Assembly (NCBI RefSeq): GCF_002973535.1 | Contig: NZ_PVEP01000001.1 | Location: forward strand, 806,001 to 870,000 | Reading direction: 5' to 3' | Source: Albidovulum denitrificans | Lineage (GTDB): Bacteria; Pseudomonadota; Alphaproteobacteria; Rhodobacterales; Rhodobacteraceae | DNA: 64,000 nt | Made by a program: the position numbers and the translations under genes | Shown here: positions 54,506 through 62,552 of the stretch, in pieces | Position numbering within the stretch: position 1 is the first letter of the stretch | How the letters are laid out: each line of letters opens with the position of its first letter | The notes under the pieces: generated by a model | The model's database searches: none | What the model was told of the DNA's origin: nothing | The model's input: the letters and a program-made list of their open reading frames with translations, nothing else

Positions 54506-54600
54506 GTCCCGGATCAGGTCCGGGACCTCTTCCTCCGCTGGCGGGGGTCCCGGATCAAGTCCGGGACGGCAAGGCACGAGGCCTTGCTGCCCTCCTCCGC
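54506..54600. repeat. Dispersed copy of the CCGGAxxxGATCCGG element (1)
   Basis: Two palindromes (54506-54526 and 54547-54567) around CCTCTTCCTCCGCTGGCGGG, followed by GGCAAGGCACGAGGC. The tail matches the 156-bp array units, while the middle is the reverse complement of the array's CGCCGGAAGAAGAG stretch, which shows the element is palindromic overall. Confidence 0.85.
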
Positions 54601-54824
54601 CGTCAGCGAGCGCAGCGCCGGGGGGCAGCTGGGCCAGTGGCCGACCGCGGGGGGCCGCCGGGACGGCCCTTGGGGCCACTTTATCGTGCCGGTGCATCAA
54701 AGGTCTGTTTGGGACGCAACGGTGCAAAAGCGGCCGCCCTGTGCGGGCGGTCGGCCGCCGGCGCGGCGGGGCGGGCGCCCCTTGAGTCCGGGCCGGGGGG
54801 GATGCACGATCTGAAGTCCGCCGC

Positions 54825-54921
54825 GTCCCGGACTTGATCCGGGACCTCTTCCTCCGGTGGCGCGGGTCCCGGATCAAGTCCGGGACGCGGTGGCGAAGGC
54901 CTTCCCGCTCTCCCCCTCCAC
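54825..54921. repeat. Dispersed copy of the CCGGAxxxGATCCGG element (2)
   Basis: Palindromes at 54825-54845 and 54866-54886 with the middle CCTCTTCCTCCGGTGGCGCGG. Together with copy 1 it occupies most of the 661-bp gap between the DUF1194 and GST genes; the 220 bp between the copies are GC-rich and hold nothing I recognise. Confidence 0.85.
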
Positions 54922-55086
54922 GAGTGTCAGCAAGTGCCGGGCCTCCGGGGTAGCCCGGCGATGCGCGGCGGCGCTCATTCGCGCAGGGTGGCAGAGGTCG
55001 CCCGCCGCCTGTTTTGCCAGGCAGACATCCCGCGCCCCATCCTCTACTCTGAAAGCCCCTTACCGTTGACATGGGCGACTGCTGCC

Positions 55087-55782
55087 ATGCTTGAACTGGA
55101 ATACACCGCCGGATCGCCCTACGCGCGCGCCATTCGTATCCTTCTGGACGAGCTTGGATTGGGCTATTCGGGCTCAGAACCGGCAAGCGCGCCGACGAAC
55201 GCGCAGTTGGGGGCCGACACGCCGACGATGCAGGTCCCGACGCTGCGTGACGGCAATGTCGTGCTTTGGGAAAGTGGCGTGATTGCCGAATATCTTCTGG
55301 GAAGGACCGCGAACCGCCCCGATGCCACGCCGCCGCTGGCGAAGGCAGTCTCGCACCCTTCTCGGGAATGGGAGGACAGGTTGCTTTTCGCCACCATCCA
55401 GACCCTCGGAACCGCTGTCACCACGATTTCACAACTGACCTGGACCGGCGTCACGATCCCCGCCAACGCGCATCTTCAGCGCTGTGCCAATCGGGCGCAG
55501 TTGATCCTGACATGGCTGGAGAGCAGGCTTGAGGACCCGGAACATGGTTTCCTCCCCGGCACCCTGTCCGTGCAGGACATCTTTCTGGCCTGTCATGTCC
55601 GGTTCGCCGAGGCCCGGCCGCTCGGTCTGACATTCGACATGGCGAGACACCCGAAGATCGACGCCCTGCTCGGGCGGTTGGACGCAAGGCGCAGCTTCAT
55701 CGACAATCCGGTCTGGTGGTGGGACCCCGAGGTCGTGGATTACACCGCCGACGGAACGCCGGTCTACGGATCAGGACGCTAG
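55087..55782 (+). CDS. Glutathione S-transferase family protein
   Basis: 231 residues from ATG 55087 (MLELEYTAGSPYARAIRILLDELGLGY). Thioredoxin-like N-domain with VPTLRDGNVVLWESGVIAEYL (the ES motif binding the gamma-glutamyl group) and an all-helical C-domain with LSVQDIFLACHVRF. Substrate unknown. The stop overlaps that of the convergent GFA gene by 4 bp. Confidence 0.92.
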   Translation: MLELEYTAGSPYARAIRILLDELGLGYSGSEPASAPTNAQLGADTPTMQVPTLRDGNVVLWESGVIAEYLLGRTANRPDATPPLAKAVSHPSREWEDRLLFATIQTLGTAVTTISQLTWTGVTIPANAHLQRCANRAQLILTWLESRLEDPEHGFLPGTLSVQDIFLACHVRFAEARPLGLTFDMARHPKIDALLGRLDARRSFIDNPVWWWDPEVVDYTADGTPVYGSGR

Positions 55783-56303
55783 GACCCGCGACCGTCCAGG
55801 CGCTGCCTGCTCTGTTCCTTCAGCTCATCCGTCACCAAAGTGTGCGACGCGAACACCTGCGGCACCGACGCGACCCCTTCCGCTTGCCAGTAATGGGCAT
55901 CGTAAACCTCGAAACCGGCGGGAAGCACCGTCCCCTTCGGCGCGGTGCTGAGGAAGAAGTAGAACGCATTCCCTGCTGTGCGTTCGAACCAGTCCTTTTC
56001 GTCGAAGGTTCCCGAATAGACGCCGACGATGGCCGGGAACCGCTCGAATGTCAGATGGGTCTTGGTTCCGCAGCGGGCGCAAAAATGGATGTGTATCCGT
56101 TTTCCGCTGCCATCGCTCCTGTGCTGATAGACCGCCGGATCACCGCGCCGCAGGGTGAACTTGTCCTTGTCGAACGTGGTTTCGACAAGATAGGCGCTGC
56201 CCGTCGCTCTCTGGCAGAATTCGCAATGGCAGTTGATGATATCGCGCGGCGCCCCCTCGACCGCGTATTCGATCTCATCACAAAGGCAACGTCCCAAGTG
56301 CAT
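55779..56303 (-). CDS. GFA/CENP-V-type zinc protein
   Basis: 174 residues. The zinc ligands appear in CLCDEIEY, CHCEFCQRATGSAY and FCARCGTKTH. The family includes glutathione-dependent formaldehyde-activating enzymes, though many members act on other thiol adducts. Convergent and 4-bp overlapping with a GST gene. A 93-bp repeat lies just upstream of its start. Confidence 0.9.
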   Translation of the reverse strand: MHLGRCLCDEIEYAVEGAPRDIINCHCEFCQRATGSAYLVETTFDKDKFTLRRGDPAVYQHRSDGSGKRIHIHFCARCGTKTHLTFERFPAIVGVYSGTFDEKDWFERTAGNAFYFFLSTAPKGTVLPAGFEVYDAHYWQAEGVASVPQVFASHTLVTDELKEQSRQRLDGRGS

Positions 56304-56332
56304 TGGCCGGTCCTCTCACGTTTCCGGCACCC

Positions 56333-56425
56333 TATAGCATTTCGGATTTACAACGAATCAGAATTTGAACTTATTCCGTTCAAATTCTGATACTTGCTTT
56401 CTCAACGCAAACCCGAAACGCTTTA
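56333..56425 (-). repeat. ~93-bp palindromic element, copy C (inverted)
   Basis: Reverse complement matches copies A (13284) and B (60180) almost throughout, including the outer arms and the inner CAGAATTTGAAC / GTTCAAATTCTG pair. Lies 30 bp upstream of the GFA start. Confidence 0.85.
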
Positions 56426-56500
56426 GCACCAAGCGGCCGCCTTGTCCGCAGGCCCGCTATTGGTGATGCGGGACCGTTGCCAGGCCTTGCTCTGCCCCCC

Positions 56501-57499
56501 TCAGCGCAGCCACAACCCCGCGCGCCTGATCGTGTTGCGGATCACCTGTTCCTTGCGCGGCAGGTCGTTGCGGTCGAACATGGCGCGGATCTTCTGGCCC
56601 TTGCCCTGATAGAGCAGTTTCTTGAAGGGCTCATACTCCTTCATCACCTTCTTGACCGGGTTCGGGGCCAGCGCGCCTTCCATCGCCGCTACCGCCGCGT
56701 CGCTTTCGCGGGCGTAAAGCAGGGGCAGCGTCCGGTAATGGCAGGTGACCGCGCCGTCGAGACCGGCCAGCCCCGGACCCGGCCGCCCGCCGCCGAAGGA
56801 ATGGATCACCAAGGGCAGTGCCACCTGATCAAGCCATGGGTCAAGGCTCTGGCAGACCAGCGTTTCCGGCCCGTCGTCGCGGATCGCCAGCGCATAGTCG
56901 AGGAAACGCGCCCCGAACGCCTTGGGAGAGCGGTGAAAGAACCAGCCCGCGTTGAAGTAGAGGTAGCGTTCCCAGTATTCGTCCGGCTGCGACAGATCGA
57001 GGCTTGAGGGGTAGTCCAGCCCGAACTTGTCATAAAGCGATGTCCAGATCGCGCCATAACCCGGCCCGTAAAGCTCGATCTCCGGCCATGTCCCCTCGCG
57101 CCGCATGGAGGCAGAGGGGCGGTCGAAGTCGAAATCCACCCCGGAGAGCGGGCCGGTAAAGACCGTGTCGGTGTCGAAGAAGACAAAGGGCGCCTCGGGC
57201 AGCGCCGCCAACCCTTCGATCTTGTTGCCCTGCGGATAGGCGGCGCCGAAATGGCGGTTTTCGAACGGGACCACGTCCACCTCGAACCGCTTCAGAAGCG
57301 CCCTGATCTGCGGCGGCACGGCGGGATCGTTGGGCCAGAGGCGGCTTGGCAGCGGCTCCAGCATCACCAGACGCCCGGTAAAATCGGGGTTGGCGGCGCG
57401 GAAGGTGGCGGCGAAGGCCACCGCCTCATAGGCCAGCCGCCCGGACTGACCCACGAAAACGACATTGAAATCGGGCGCTTGCGCCTTCTTGCCCGCCAT
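56501..57499 (-). CDS. Glycosyltransferase-like protein (GT-A type)
   Basis: 332 residues from ATG 57499 (MAGKKAQAPDFNVVFVGQSGRL). Rossmann-like start, then the DxD-type motif VFFDTDTVFTG at about residue 110 and LYFNAGWFFHRSPKAFG, as in nucleotide-sugar transferases of the GT-A fold. Substrate unknown; the C-terminal end (KKVMKEYEPFKKLLYQGKGQKIRAMF in part) is basic. Downstream of the desulfhydrase gene on the same strand. Confidence 0.75.
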   Translation of the reverse strand: MAGKKAQAPDFNVVFVGQSGRLAYEAVAFAATFRAANPDFTGRLVMLEPLPSRLWPNDPAVPPQIRALLKRFEVDVVPFENRHFGAAYPQGNKIEGLAALPEAPFVFFDTDTVFTGPLSGVDFDFDRPSASMRREGTWPEIELYGPGYGAIWTSLYDKFGLDYPSSLDLSQPDEYWERYLYFNAGWFFHRSPKAFGARFLDYALAIRDDGPETLVCQSLDPWLDQVALPLVIHSFGGGRPGPGLAGLDGAVTCHYRTLPLLYARESDAAVAAMEGALAPNPVKKVMKEYEPFKKLLYQGKGQKIRAMFDRNDLPRKEQVIRNTIRRAGLWLR

Positions 57500-57529
57500 C
57501 ACGGCCCCCTTGCTTCCCCGACGCCGCGC

Positions 57530-58561
57530 TTACGGGCGGCGGGGGGCCGCTGTCCAGCGGTCGGTGAAATCGAAAGCGGAATCGTAACCGAAAAGCCCCG
57601 CCGCGCCGCCGGTATGCAGGAAGACGATCCGCTCCCCCTTCCTGAAATGGCCCTTGCGGATCAGGTCGATCATCCCCGCCGCGCCCTTCGAGGAATAGAC
57701 CGGGTCAAGCAGCAGCCCCTCAAGTTCCGCGAACATGCGGATCGCCTCGATCCCGCCGGGGGTGGGGATGCCATAGCCCTCACCGACATAATCGCAGTTG
57801 GCGACCACGTCCTCGCGCCTCACCACCCCCGCGCAGCCCAGCTTTTCGGCCGTGGCAGAGGCGAGGGTGAAGACGTTTTCCTCCTGCTTCGCCTTCGGCG
57901 CCCGGACCCCGATGCCCAGAAGCGGGATGCCCGCGTTGATCGCCTTCAGGCCGGTGACAAGGCCCGCCTGCGTTCCCGCCGATCCGGTCGCGTGGATGAT
58001 GTGATCGACCCGCAGCGCGCGGTCGTTCAGCTGGCCCAGAAGCTCATAGGCGCAATTGACATAGCCCAGCGCCCCGGTGGTGTTCGATCCGCCGCCGGGG
58101 ATCGTGTAGACCTTGCGCCCCTCGGCGCGGAAACGGTCGGCGACCGCCTCCATCTCGGCGTTCATGTCGCCGCCGCCGGGGCGTTTTTCCGTCGTCGCAC
58201 CATGAAGATGGTCCAGAAGCACGTTGCCGTTATTGTTGTAATTGGCGTTGTTCGATCCGGTCCGGTCCTCCAGGAGGATATGGCAGGCCATGCCGAGCTT
58301 GGCAGCGAAAGCCGCCGTCTGGCGGGCGTGGTTGGACTGGGTGGCGCCTTGCGTCATCACCAGATCGGCGCCCTGCGCCAGGGCCTCGGCCATCAGGAAT
58401 TCCAGCTTGCGGGTCTTGTTGCCGCCGGTCGACAGCCCGGTGCAGTCGTCGCGCTTGATCCAGATCTCCGGCCCGCCAAGTTCGGCCGACAGCCGGTCAA
58501 GCCGTTCCAGCGGCGTCGGCAGATGGGCGAGGAAATGGCGCGGGAAGCGGGCAAGATGCAT
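57530..58561 (-). CDS. D-cysteine desulfhydrase / L-cysteate sulfo-lyase family
   Basis: 343 residues. PLP fold-type II: the Lys in [49 protein letters not shown] (phosphate loop) and [13 protein letters not shown]. Related to DcyD and ACC deaminase. The length and the [14 protein letters not shown] insert resemble CuyA (cysteate to pyruvate, sulfite and ammonia) of marine Rhodobacterales, so both activities are possible. Confidence 0.85.
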   Translation of the reverse strand: MHLARFPRHFLAHLPTPLERLDRLSAELGGPEIWIKRDDCTGLSTGGNKTRKLEFLMAEALAQGADLVMTQGATQSNHARQTAAFAAKLGMACHILLEDRTGSNNANYNNNGNVLLDHLHGATTEKRPGGGDMNAEMEAVADRFRAEGRKVYTIPGGGSNTTGALGYVNCAYELLGQLNDRALRVDHIIHATGSAGTQAGLVTGLKAINAGIPLLGIGVRAPKAKQEENVFTLASATAEKLGCAGVVRREDVVANCDYVGEGYGIPTPGGIEAIRMFAELEGLLLDPVYSSKGAAGMIDLIRKGHFRKGERIVFLHTGGAAGLFGYDSAFDFTDRWTAAPRRP

Positions 58562-58751
58562 GGGGTCCTCCGGGTGTTGCCCTTTCTCTATAGGCGCGCC
58601 CTGCCCGTGCTGCCAAGCGCGATGCGGGTGGGGCCGGTCGCCGGGGGGGCAGCCACGGGGCCACTCGCGCAGGCGTGACGGAAGGGCATCTTGATTTCCG
58701 CCCGCGACCCGGCAAGGATTCGCGCGACGGATTGCCTGGAGACCTCACCCG

Positions 58752-60137
58752 ATGCGCCTTGTCCCCACGCTCGGCCTGCTGGTGGCCCTTGCCCTGCCGG
58801 TGGGGGCCCTGGCCGAAACGCAGGTCCCCACGAATGAGGGCGAGGTGCAGTTCAGCTTCGCCCCGGTGGTCAAACGCGCCTCTCCCGCCGTGGTCAGTAT
58901 ATTCACCCGCCGCACCGTGCCGGGCCGCGCCAGCCCCTTCGCGGGCGACCCGTTCTTTTCGCAGCTTTTCGATTTCGGCGCGGCGGCGCCACGGGTGCAG
59001 AACGCGCTGGGGTCCGGCGTGATCCTGCGCGAAGACGGGATCGTGCTGTCGAACTACCACGTCACCGGCGATGCGGACGAGATTCGCGTGGTGCTGGCCG
59101 ACGGGCGCGAATACGACGCCGCCGTGATCCTGGCGGATGAGGCGGCGGACATCGCGGTCCTGCAACTGGACGGGGCAAAGGACCTTCCGGCGCTGATCCT
59201 GGCCGATTCCGATCAGGCGGAGGTGGGCGATCTGGTGCTGGCCATCGGCAACCCCTTCGGCGTCGGGCAGACGGTGACCAGCGGCATCGTGTCCGGTCTT
59301 GCGCGGGCCGGTGCGGCCATCGGTCGCGGGCGGGGCTATTTCATCCAGACCGACGCGCCCATTAATCCGGGCAACTCCGGCGGCGCGCTGGTGGACATGC
59401 GGGGGCAGCTTCTGGGGATCAATACCTCCATCGTCACCCGGTCGGGCGGGTCGAACGGGATCGGCTTTGCCATCCCCGCGAACCTTGTCGCGCGCTATGT
59501 CGCGGCGGCCGAGGCCGGCGAAAGCACGCTGACCCGGCCCTGGGCGGGGCTGGCGGCGCAGCCGGTCACCGCCGACATGGCCGAGGCGATGGGCCTGCCC
59601 GGCCCGCATGGCGTGGCGCTGACCCATCTGCATCCCGAAAGCCCCTTCGCCATGGCCGGGCTTCAGGTCGGCGATGTGCTGACGGCGCTCGACGGCCAGC
59701 CGGTCGACGGGCCGGAGGAGCTGGACTATCGCCTTGCCGTGCATCCGCTGGGCGCGACGGTCCCGGTCGGCTATTGGCGCGACGGGAAACTGGTCGAGGT
59801 AGACCTGTTGCTGGCCCCCGCACCCGGCGCCGATACGGAGCCGGTCAGGATCGGGCCGGGCACGATCTTCGAGGGGCTGGCCCTTTCGGACCTGACGCCC
59901 GCGCTGATCGACCGGCTGGGTCTGCCCTTGTCCTCCGAAGGGGTCGTCGTGACCGAGGTCGCGGGGCCTGCGCGGCGCACCGGGCTTGAACCCGGCGACA
60001 TCGTCGTGGCGCTGAACGGCACCCGGCTTGGCAGCGCCGAGGAATTCGCCACGGCCACCGGGACGCAGGCGCGCGACTGGCGCATCGACCTGATCCGGGG
60101 CGGGCATGAGGGCATGATCCGCCTTGGCGGGCGCTGA
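58752..60137 (+). CDS. HtrA/DegP-family periplasmic serine protease
   Basis: 461 residues with signal peptide (MRLVPTLGLLVALALPVGALA). Complete catalytic triad: His in LSNYHVTGDADEI, Asp in EAADIAVLQL, Ser in NPGNSGGALVD. Two PDZ domains follow (about 255-350 and 370-455). Degrades or refolds damaged envelope proteins. A 93-bp repeat lies 43 bp after the stop. Confidence 0.95.
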   Translation: MRLVPTLGLLVALALPVGALAETQVPTNEGEVQFSFAPVVKRASPAVVSIFTRRTVPGRASPFAGDPFFSQLFDFGAAAPRVQNALGSGVILREDGIVLSNYHVTGDADEIRVVLADGREYDAAVILADEAADIAVLQLDGAKDLPALILADSDQAEVGDLVLAIGNPFGVGQTVTSGIVSGLARAGAAIGRGRGYFIQTDAPINPGNSGGALVDMRGQLLGINTSIVTRSGGSNGIGFAIPANLVARYVAAAEAGESTLTRPWAGLAAQPVTADMAEAMGLPGPHGVALTHLHPESPFAMAGLQVGDVLTALDGQPVDGPEELDYRLAVHPLGATVPVGYWRDGKLVEVDLLLAPAPGADTEPVRIGPGTIFEGLALSDLTPALIDRLGLPLSSEGVVVTEVAGPARRTGLEPGDIVVALNGTRLGSAEEFATATGTQARDWRIDLIRGGHEGMIRLGGR

Positions 60138-60179
60138 TCCGCCGCCTCTCTCCGATTGCCCCCTTTCGGCGCTTGCCCC

Positions 60180-60273
60180 AAAGCGTTTCGGGTTTGCATT
60201 GAGAAATGCAAGTATCGGAATTCGAAAGAAATAAGTTCAAATTCTGATTCAGTGTAAACCCGAAATGCTATAA
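60180..60273 (+). repeat. ~93-bp palindromic element, copy B
   Basis: Same element as 13284-13375, same orientation, between htrA and metY. Its end lies 35 bp before the metY ATG, so it may sit within or replace part of the metY promoter. Confidence 0.85.
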
Positions 60274-60307
60274 CGTCGCGGCGAATGAGCCCCGAGGGAG
60301 AGACTTC

Positions 60308-61594
60308 ATGTCCAAAAGCTACGGTTTCGACACGCTCCAGATCCACGCAGGCGCCCGGCCCGACCCGGCCACCGGCGCGCGGCAGACACCGATCTACCAG
60401 ACCACGGCCTATGTGTTCCGCGACGCGGACCATGCCGCGGCCCTCTTCAACCTTCAGGAAGTGGGCTATATCTATTCCCGCCTGACCAACCCGACCGTTG
60501 CGGTGCTGGGCGAACGGATCGCGACGCTTGAGGGCGGCGTGGGCGCGGTCTGCTGTTCCTCGGGCCATGCGGCGCAGATCATGGCGCTTTTCCCGCTGAT
60601 GGGACCGGGGCGCAACATCATCGCCTCCACCCGGCTTTACGGCGGCACGATCACCCAGTTCAGCCAGACCATCAAACGCTTTGGCTGGTCGGCGAAATTC
60701 GTCGACACGGACGATCTGGATGCGGTCAAGGCCGCCATCGACGACGATACCCGCGCGATCTTCTGCGAAACCATCGCCAATCCGGGCGGCTATGTCAGCG
60801 ACATCCCGGCCCTGGCCAAGGTTGCCGATGCGGCAGGCATTCCGCTGATCGTCGACAACACCTCGGCCACGCCCTGGCTTTGTCGCCCGATCGAGATGGG
60901 GGCGACGCTGGTCGTGCATTCGACGACGAAATACCTGACCGGCAACGGCACCGTGACCGGCGGCGCGATCGTGGATTCGGGCAAGTTCGACTGGTCCGCC
61001 AGCGCCAAGTTCCCCTCTCTCTCCGCGCCCGAGCCCGCCTATCACGGGCTGCGCTTCCATGAGACCTTCGGCGCGCTGGCCTTCACCTTCCACGGCATCG
61101 CCATCGGGTTGCGCGACCTTGGCATGACGATGAACCCGCAGGGCGCGCATTACACCCTGATGGGGATCGAAACCCTGTCGCTGCGCATGGAACGCCATGT
61201 GGCGAACGCGCGGAAAGTGGCGGAGTGGCTGGAAAACGATCCGCGGGTGGAATTCGTGACCTATGCGGGCCTGCCCTCCTCGCCCTATTACGAGCGTGCG
61301 CAAAAGATTTGCCCCAAGGGCGCGGGCGCGCTTTTCACCTTCGCGGTCAAGGGCGGCTATGCGGCCTGCGTGAAGCTGGTGGATTCGCTCGATCTGTTCA
61401 GCAATGTCGCCAACCTTGGCGATACCCGCTCGCTCATCATCCACTCCGCCTCCACCACGCACCGGCAATTGACCGAGGAACAGCAGATCGCGGCGGGGGC
61501 GGCGCCGAACGTGGTGCGGCTGTCCATCGGGATCGAGGATGCCGACGACATCATCGCCGATCTGGATCAGGCGCTGGCCAAGGCGACCGCCTGA
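60308..61594 (+). CDS. metY: O-acetylhomoserine sulfhydrylase
   Basis: 428 residues, normal length. PLP-dependent Cys/Met metabolism family: CCSSGHAAQIMALF, VDNTSATPWLCRPIEMGA and the Schiff-base Lys in VVHSTTKYLTGNGT. Joins O-acetylhomoserine with sulfide to form homocysteine. GGGAGAG before ATG 60308. The upstream 34 bp plus repeat leave no room for a SAM riboswitch. Confidence 0.93.
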   Translation: MSKSYGFDTLQIHAGARPDPATGARQTPIYQTTAYVFRDADHAAALFNLQEVGYIYSRLTNPTVAVLGERIATLEGGVGAVCCSSGHAAQIMALFPLMGPGRNIIASTRLYGGTITQFSQTIKRFGWSAKFVDTDDLDAVKAAIDDDTRAIFCETIANPGGYVSDIPALAKVADAAGIPLIVDNTSATPWLCRPIEMGATLVVHSTTKYLTGNGTVTGGAIVDSGKFDWSASAKFPSLSAPEPAYHGLRFHETFGALAFTFHGIAIGLRDLGMTMNPQGAHYTLMGIETLSLRMERHVANARKVAEWLENDPRVEFVTYAGLPSSPYYERAQKICPKGAGALFTFAVKGGYAACVKLVDSLDLFSNVANLGDTRSLIIHSASTTHRQLTEEQQIAAGAAPNVVRLSIGIEDADDIIADLDQALAKATA

Positions 61595-61655
61595 CGGTGA
61601 AGGCCGGGCGGCGATGTTCGTTTCGTCCAAGTCCGGCCCGATGTGAAACGCAAGA

Positions 61656-61685
61656 CCCGGTGCGCCAGAAGCGCACCGGGTTTTT
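61656..61685 (+). terminator. metY terminator
   Basis: CCCGGTGCGC-CAGAA-GCGCACCGGG then TTTTT, 62 bp after the metY stop; an intrinsic terminator, close to the end of the convergent SIMPL gene. Confidence 0.93.
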
Positions 61686-61697
61686 CATGCCGCCCGC

Positions 61698-62393
61698 TTA
61701 CTGCGCGATCTCATAGACCACGCTGATCGTCGCGCCGATGCTGATCTCGCCCGAGGCGACCGGGACGCTGCCCGCATCCTTGGCGAAGCGCGCCTCGGCC
61801 ATCATCATCGGCTGCGGACCGCCGTAATTGCCCTGTTCCGAAATGGTCACGATCCGGCCCAGCGTCACGCCCGCCGCCTCGGCGTAAAGGGCCGCCTTGT
61901 GGGCCGCGTCGGCCACCGCGCGGCGGCGTGCCTCATCGGTCGCCTCATCGGGGTTCTGAAGCCCGAACGAAAGGCCGTTCAGCGTATTCGCCCCCTCGGT
62001 CACCACGGCGTCAAGCGTCTGGCCCAGAACCGAAAGGTCGCGCAGCCGCACCGTCAGCATGTTCGAGGCGGTATAGCCGCGGACCTGCGGTTCCCGCCCG
62101 CTGCTGGAATAGTCGACATTCGGGTGCAGCGACAGGCCGCTGGTCTGGATGTCGCGCCCCTCGATCCCGGCGGCCTTCAGCCGGTCCAAAGCGCCCGAAA
62201 GCCCGTCGGAATTGGCCTTCAGCGCGGCGGCTGCGGTGTCGGCCTGGGTCATCACCCCCAGCGACAGCATCGCCATGTCGGGGGCCATTTCCACCTTGCC
62301 CTCGCCGGTCACGGCGATGGTGGCAGGCACCGTTTCGGCGGCTGCGGGCAGGGCAAGGACGATGGCCGTGGCCAGGGCGGGGAACATGCGCAT
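61698..62393 (-). CDS. SIMPL-domain (DUF541) secreted protein
   Basis: 231 residues from ATG 62393 (MRMFPALATAIVLALPAAAE), chosen for the AAGGAGG just upstream. Signal peptide, then the DUF541 pattern: ITVTGEGKVEMAPDMAMLSLGV-like strand, LKAAGIEGRDIQTSGLSLHPNVDY, and VRGYTASNMLTVRLRDL. Members form periplasmic oligomers with no agreed function (oxidative stress has been proposed). Confidence 0.92.
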   Translation of the reverse strand: MRMFPALATAIVLALPAAAETVPATIAVTGEGKVEMAPDMAMLSLGVMTQADTAAAALKANSDGLSGALDRLKAAGIEGRDIQTSGLSLHPNVDYSSSGREPQVRGYTASNMLTVRLRDLSVLGQTLDAVVTEGANTLNGLSFGLQNPDEATDEARRRAVADAAHKAALYAEAAGVTLGRIVTISEQGNYGGPQPMMMAEARFAKDAGSVPVASGEISIGATISVVYEIAQ

Positions 62394-62552
62394 GAGAACC
62401 TCCTTCGGCATATGTTCACTTTCCTGTCTTTGACGCATCCCGCAAGCCGTTCCTTGGCCCGATCGCCTTTCCATGGGCGAGAATCTGCTTTAGGACGGAA
62501 AAGTGCAAAGAGCGGCTTCGTGGGGGGGCCGCGCCCATGCTAGTTGCCCGGA

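Noticed and set aside
60138-60307. SAM-II riboswitch before metY
   Set aside because: The space is taken by the 93-bp repeat element, and I see no pseudoknot-like SAM-II pattern.
59771-61630. 619-codon minus-strand frame opposite htrA/metY
   Set aside because: Shadow frame running through a repeat element; both plus-strand genes are well supported.
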